Part shown: piece after piece, positions 58,885 to 64,000 of the stretch
Numbering within the stretch: position 1 is the first letter of the stretch
Layout: every line of letters begins with the position of its first letter
Assembly (NCBI GenBank): GCA_003116995.1
Contig: BDSL01000018.1
Span: forward strand, 434,001 to 498,000
Direction of reading: 5' to 3'
Length of the DNA stretch: 64,000 bases
DNA from: Yamagishiella unicocca
Taxonomy: Eukaryota > Chlorophyta > Chlorophyceae > Chlamydomonadales > Volvocaceae
Made by a program: the position numbers and the translations under genes
Notes under the pieces: generated by a model
What the model was told of the DNA's origin: nothing
The model's database searches: none
The model's input: only the letters and a program-made list of their open reading frames with translations

Positions 58885-61800
58885 TCACTTCCCGCTCCCC
58901 CCCTGCCTGTAGTAGCTGACGACGTCCGGCGGGAACAGCGCGTTGATGGCCTTCATGTGCTCCCGCCCCTTGCCGCACAGCCGCCCCTCCAGCTCCTGCA
59001 TCCGCATCAGCCCGCCGCTCGTCACAAACTGCTGCCTGCTCTTCGCGTCGCGCGCCAGCAGCGGCTCAGACCTCCGCAGCACGTGCTTGAGCACCGCCGG
59101 CGGCGTGCTGTCCAGCACCATCGGCTCCAGGGGGGCCGTGCTGTTGCAGTTGCGGATCAGCGACTTGAGCGCGGCCTTGCAACGCAGGAAGATGAGCGCG
59201 TCGGGGCCGTCCGGAGCTGCCGCGGCGCCGTCCGCCGACAGCTTGTACCCATCCAGCACCGCCGTCAACGCCCCCTGGCCGATCAGCGGCATCGTCGTCT
59301 CCTCCCCGTGCTGCGACATCTGCTCCAGCGCCCACGCCGCGGCCGCTGGGATGGCGACCAGCGGTCCGGCCGCACTGCCGCCGTTGGCCTTACTACTAGC
59401 GGCAGCCGCGCGCGTCGCGGTCTTCGTGCTGCCCTTGGTCGACGTGAGCGTAGCCGCGGCCCCGGCCGCGGCGGCGCTGGTGCTGGCCGCCGGGCCATCG
59501 CCCCGCCTCAGCGCCTGCACCACCTCCGCCCCCACGGCCGCATCCACAACCGCCTTGCCCGTGACGGCGCTGTAGCTCGCCAGGGTGCCGCCCAGGGTGA
59601 CGCCCGTGCAGCAGCCCTCTCCCTCCTTCTCCATCTGCAGGTACTTGGTGAGGGCGGTGGGGCAGCCGCTGCCGCACACCCCCGCCGCCAGGGACGGAGT
59701 CTTGCGGCCCAGCTGCAGCAGCAGAGCCGCTGCGGCGCGCCGCACGGTGGGCACCTGGCCGGGTGGTGGTGGAGGTGGGGGAAGATGCGTGCTTTGCTTA
59801 GGTATCCTGCCCCCTGCCTCGCTGCCTGCCTGTCTCCCTCCCCGCCACCTCTCCTTCCCATGGATCCCGTCACCCCACCCCACTGCCCCCCTCCCTGCCC
59901 TTCTTCAAGCCCCCTACCCCCTCCTCCAGCCTGCACCTCAAAACGTCTGTCCTACATGGTTTTCCTTTCGTACACGTGTGTTTTCCTTCCTTCCCCCTTC
60001 CCCCTCCCCCCCTTCCCCACCATCTTGTCCGCCAGGTGCGCCACAGCCGAGTCCACCAGTCCGGGTCCCGCCACCTGCTCCGCCAGGGCCTCGTCGTGGG
60101 AGGCGATGTGCGCCAGGCAGTTGATGGCGGCGGCCCGCAGGTCGGGGGGGGTGCTAGCGGCGCGGACCAGCATCGACACTGGGGGCAGCGCCGAGGCCCT
60201 GGGGGGGGGGGGGAGACGGCGAGAAAGAGATCAGGACGCGATGAGGGGAGGCCGCAGCTTCCCAGCAGCTTCCCAGCAGCTCGTCCCAGCTCGTCCCAGG
60301 TTCTTCCCCGCTTCTTTCCCGCCGCTTGCAGAGAGAAAAGCGCCCACCTGATGACCGCCGCCGCCATGTCGGGGCCGTAGTGCGCCGTGGTGGCGAGCGT
60401 GTGCACCACCGCTTTGCATAGCGAGTGGGGGGAGTCCTGCGCGTTCAGCAGCGCCACCAGCAGCGCCAGCAGCGCCTCGTCGGCGATGAGCGCGGCGTGG
60501 TCACGGTGGGAGCCGAGGAGCGAGTTGAGGTTGCGCACGGCGCTCTCCTTCACGGCGGCGGTGCCGGTGCGCAGCTGGGTCAGGATGCCGGGCATGGCAC
60601 CTGAGGGCGAGGGAGACGTGGGTGTATGCGCGGAGGGGGCGGAGGGGAGGGAAGGGGAGGGGAGGGAGTGATGCGACCCGTCTCCCTTTCCCTTTTCCTG
60701 CCCACCATCAGCATCTCGTACGCTACAACAAAAAAACAGCATATAGGCTGCACCTGGCCCCGCCTCCCAACACAAACAAAACACGCTCCGTAACCCTCCT
60801 CCCCCTGTTGGCCCCCCTCCTCCCCACGCACCCGCCTCCAGCACCCTCCTAGCGAAGTCCACGGAGCTGCCCGCCACCGCCGCCAGCACCATGTTGGCGC
60901 CAGACTGCACCGTGGCGTTGTCGTTGCTCATGGAAAGCACCACGCTGCGCAGCACCGCAACCGGCAACCGACACAACCAGGAAGGTTGCAAGTGGAGGGA
61001 GGCCGTGGGTTGGCTGATATGGGAGCCAGGGTCTATGGCTGAGGTCGTCATGACGAATGATCTCCGACTGTATGTCCCCAAGACCACGGGGTTGACGTCA
61101 GGGTGCCGCGCCTCGGGCGTTTGGACCTATTCGGCGTCAACGCAACCCTTACTAACGCACGGTCCACCTCTTTCGCCTCCTCTTGCCCCTCCTCTTACCC
61201 CTCCTCTTACCCCTCCTCTTACCCCTCCGCCCCTCTTGCCCCTCCCCCTTTCGCTTCCGCGCCAGTCGCACCTGTCCAGCACACCGCACGACACCACAGC
61301 CTGTGACAGCAGCGGGTCGCAGCCAGCCAGGCGGGACAGGTTCTGAAGGGCGAGGGCCTGGATGCCTGCGGTGCGAGTGCGGTAAGGGAGCGGAGGTCGG
61401 GGAGCAGCGGAAGGGGCAGCGAGAGGGCAGCACGTGTGGTCCGGGAGGGAGGAGCGGGTAGTGAGGGCGCCCGAGCTGGCGCGGGCGGCTGTGGTGTGCG
61501 TCGCTGTCTCTCTTCGAACCCCTGTGGTCTCAGACGGTTCTGATGGGCCGCACGTAGTGCTACATGACTCCCCCGCTAGCCTCCAGCGGTACGCACCCAG
61601 GCAGGTTCGCTGCGCTGCAGAGGGTAAACGGCTTGCCTGGTGTGGGGTCTTGTGCAAGCGGACAGCAAAGCGCCGCAAGGACGTCCTTCTTCATTAAAGC
61701 CTCCAGCATTACATTTTGAGAGTCAAGCCTTTCCAGGAATCCCTGCAGCCAATGCGGGTGGCAGATGCGTTGTGTCGCGGAGGACATGTGTCGCCAAATA

Positions 61801-61949
61801 AGACAGTTTTAGGCATCATGACTCTTTACCTGGAGTGTGTTGACGAACGTGTTCTTAGCGACCTGGAAAGCTGTGAAGGCCTGGTCGACTTGCTTGAGAA
61901 TGCCGGCCACCTCTGCCACCGAGGTGAGCTTGCTGGTGGCGGTGGGCAT
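58885..61949 (-). CDS. Armadillo-repeat protein of the PF16/SPAG6 family (divergent)
   Basis: Seven exons with closed phases: 61949-61830, 61742-61637, 61365-61272, 60944-60832, 60600-60348, 60198-60021 and 59754-58885 (TGA); 577 aa from a true ATG. Chlamydomonas PF16, the central-pair armadillo protein, is close to this length. Armadillo-type helices recur ('GIQALALQNLSRLAG', 'SGANMVLAAVAGSSVDFARR', 'ALVALLNAQDSPHSLCKAVV', 'VRRAAAALLLQLGRKTP'). The C-terminus follows the family layout, 'PAVLKHVLRRSEPLLARDAK' then 'QFVTSGGLMRMQELE' and 'INALFPPDVVSYY', but stops soon after YY, without the usual final tail. It also has an Ala/Thr/Ser-rich insert in exon 7. PF16/SPAG6 sits in the ciliary central apparatus. 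The divergence suggests a paralogue rather than PF16 itself; its location is inferred. Intron 2 uses a GC donor. Confidence 0.88.
61180..61226. repeat. Pyrimidine-rich 12-bp repeat in intron 3 of the PF16-like gene
   Basis: Four copies of CCTCTTACCCCT, forming a polypyrimidine-like stretch on the plus strand between exons 4 and 3. Confidence 0.8.
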
Positions 61950-63403
61950 CTTTTAATCTAAATAAAATTTCGATCCTCTACTGACTGGTCTGTATTATCA
62001 TAGATTGTCGGCGACGAAGTGAGCGTGCCTTAAGTTGTGGGCAGGGTTTCCCTTAACACAAGGCATACAATTTCATCGGAAATAGTTGATTAGTAACTTC
62101 GATATCGCATAACAAAAGTTGTCTTCTACTCGATGTAACTACCGCAAGTACGACAATGAACCGCGGCTGATCATGCTGCGCTCCCGCGTACCCGTCGGCC
62201 GAAGCCGGCAATCCTTCACCTCTCGGCATTTTCGACACACAGCCTGCCGTCTGCTCAGGCCAGGGATACCCAATGCGAAGCGCGTACAATGGCCAAGGCA
62301 CGCCAAGGAAGGACCTTCGCCAATGCGCGAGGGAAACCTGACTGGCTTGCCCCCTAGCTTGGTATGGCCGTCAGCGCTGAGAGCCAGAGGTTCCTGAGCC
62401 ACGTAGCTGTACACACTACATGCACTGACTTACATAACTTGGCCCCTCCTGCCATCATCGAACTGATGGGCTTGCAAGCGCACGCGCACTTAACATTGGA
62501 GGTACCAAACACACGCAGGAAACAGACACCTTAATTACCGAGACACGAGGCACGAGCACGCAAAAACGCAGCGTACGGCAAGACCTATCCCACTGCGACG
62601 GTTTGTACGATAAAAGAGTCCTCGACAAATGTTGCACGAGGCTAAACGTCCCCATAAACGTTATCGTCCTGCAAGAGTAGCCCGCATCCTACTGACTCTG
62701 CCATCGAGATGCTTTAGTCAACCAGCGCAAAGATCTGGTCTCCGAAACCAAGCAAGCAAGCATGCATGTGCTCAAATCGCACGCAAGGACACACTAGGTA
62801 CGCAGAGACGCTACTGCGCGGGCCGGTTCCAATATGGACGGCTCCGCTTCGCAACCACCGTTTCGAACAAATTTTAGGGGTTTGTGTTTTTACTATTAGC
62901 ACCTGAGACACTACAGTCAATGAGCAGTGGTAGGCGCGGTACACCTCCGCGACATCCAGGCACAGCAGTGGGGAGGACTGCACAGCAGCTAGACACAGGG
63001 CCGCACATAACTTCCCTGCATTAAGCCATAACGTGCGATCCGTGTTGTGCCGCAGCTGTTGCCCCGCCCCTAGCCGTATGTCGGCCTCTCCCACAGCCTG
63101 CCGGCGCCAACCACCGCCGAAATTCCTCCCGTCAAGCCAGAGCTGCTCATTTTGCGCAACACCACCCACCCGCAAGCCCCGCGAGCGCCACATCCTGCCT
63201 TGCCCGCCTGTCCATCCAGCTCTAACGACAGCACAGAGTCAAGTCAGGAATATATATATGTGGAATACATGGCATCAGCAGTCAAGCGCCGATTTCGCGG
63301 ACAGGGGCCGGCAGCCCCTGCAAGATGACGTCACTATAAGGCGATAAGATCAATAACAGACCGAGAAGAAGTGCCCAGCGCTCCGAGCGGCCGCCAGCCG
63401 CCT
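61950..63403. other. Spacer between PF16-like and SEC14-like genes
   Basis: Contains the promoter of the PF16-like gene at its left edge and the 3' untranslated region of the SEC14-like gene at its right edge (both minus strand). No gene, RNA gene or repeat was recognised in the middle. Confidence 0.4.
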
Positions 63404-64000
63404 TCACGCCGCCGCCACATCCGGCGGCGGAGGCGAACCCCCAGGGGCAGTGGCACCCGGCTGCGCCTGCTGCAGCGCCTCCGAGCCGTTGGCCACGCTG
63501 GCGTTTGGCGTGCTCTTACGGAGGTGCACCTGCTCCATGGCCTCCCGGTGCGCCTCCTCAATGGGGTGCCAGTCGCCCTCGCCGCCCAGCTCCTTGGGCA
63601 ACAGCTGCACGGCACGAGGTCAGGTCAGGGAGGGGTTTCCGGAGGTCGTGAGATAGATGGGAGGGGTTTAGGAGCGAGGCCGGGGCATGGGGAACGGGGC
63701 TTGCGTGCTGGTTCGCCGAGCCGCTGCCAGGGGGCGACATCAAGAGCCCTGTGCTGCTGTTGCGGTTCCGGATGATCGTGACAGCCGGGCCTGGTGCTGC
63801 GCGGGAAGATCTTGCTGCGGGCCCCTTGATCCCAGCCCATGCCGCGCGCCCAGAACCAGCCTCTCCGCCACTGCCCCCGCGCCCACCTGCAAGTCAAAGA
63901 CCTTTCCGAACTCGTCATGCGCGGTCTTAGCGAACACGAAGTTGATCTTCGTCTTGGTGACCGGGTCAATCTGAGGTGGCGGTGGCACGAGGGAAGAGAG
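63404..64000 (-). CDS. SEC14/CRAL-TRIO domain protein, C-terminal part (truncated by window edge)
   Basis: Two exons are visible, 63970-63887 and 63604-63404 (TGA), joined in phase 0, with intron sequence from 63971 to the edge; 94 aa. The first reads 'IDPVTKTKINFVFAKTAHD', the typical strand near the end of the CRAL-TRIO lipid-binding fold. The second begins 'LLPKELGGEGDW', equivalent to the family's 'LPxELGG' motif that closes the pocket. A polar Gln/Ala/Pro tail follows. Proteins of this group bind and exchange phosphatidylinositol or other hydrophobic ligands between membranes. Most of the gene lies beyond the right edge, so length and N-terminal domains are unknown. Confidence 0.75.

Overview
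The window reads as nuclear DNA of a volvocine-type green alga (Chlamydomonas/Volvox relatives). The support is intron-rich genes with short GT-AG (occasionally GC-AG) introns, GC-rich exons with long Ala/Gly/Gln/Pro/Ser runs, genes for cilium-related proteins (PF16/SPAG6-like and p25-alpha families), and decayed LINE and gypsy elements in the more AT-rich spacers. The species cannot be fixed from this sequence alone. Exon models were built by hand. For every multi-exon gene except the 5' ends noted below, splice phases close across consecutive exons, which is strong internal support.

Layout, left to right. 0.57-3.54 kb (-): mTERF-like protein with a long low-complexity tail. 5.63-12.35 kb (-): SEC31, the COPII outer-coat subunit, 15 exons, about 1,301 aa. 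12.9-14.3 kb: a frameshifted gypsy/chromovirus POL remnant and LINE-type 3' tails. 15.16-20.23 kb (-): multi-repeat MYB protein of SNAPc4/4R-MYB type, 5' end not found. 21.6-26.6 kb: a transposon nest, including a degenerate LINE (-) whose reading frame is interrupted by a younger 355-bp copy of its own 3' end, flanked by an 8-bp target-site duplication. 27.30-32.04 kb (-): cytosolic-type tryptophanyl-tRNA synthetase, 10 exons, 404 aa. 33.77-39.82 kb (+): a protein joining leucine-rich repeats, two EF-hands, a p25-alpha (TPPP) domain and a coiled coil. 42.55-50.63 kb (-): dynamin-superfamily large GTPase, 12 exons, about 1,244 aa. 51.52-57.19 kb (+): a coiled-coil protein with Gly/Pro/Tyr- and Met/Gly-rich repeats. 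58.89-61.95 kb (-): armadillo-repeat protein of the PF16/SPAG6 family, 577 aa. 63.40 kb to the right edge (-): C-terminus of a SEC14/CRAL-TRIO protein.

The genes are a mixture of housekeeping (SEC31, TrpRS), gene expression (mTERF, MYB) and cytoskeleton or cilium candidates. The right half is enriched in microtubule/cilium-type proteins. Two start-to-start gene pairs face each other: TrpRS with the LRR/p25-alpha gene, and the dynamin-like gene with the coiled-coil gene. The introns carry many private minisatellites with 15-22 bp units, and two introns have GC donors. The least ordinary items are the LRR-EF-hand-p25-alpha fusion, the full-length divergent PF16 paralogue, the dynamin-like GTPase with a huge acidic/Gln-rich tail, and the palindromic TGTAA-bearing 3' tail shared by at least nine repeat copies.
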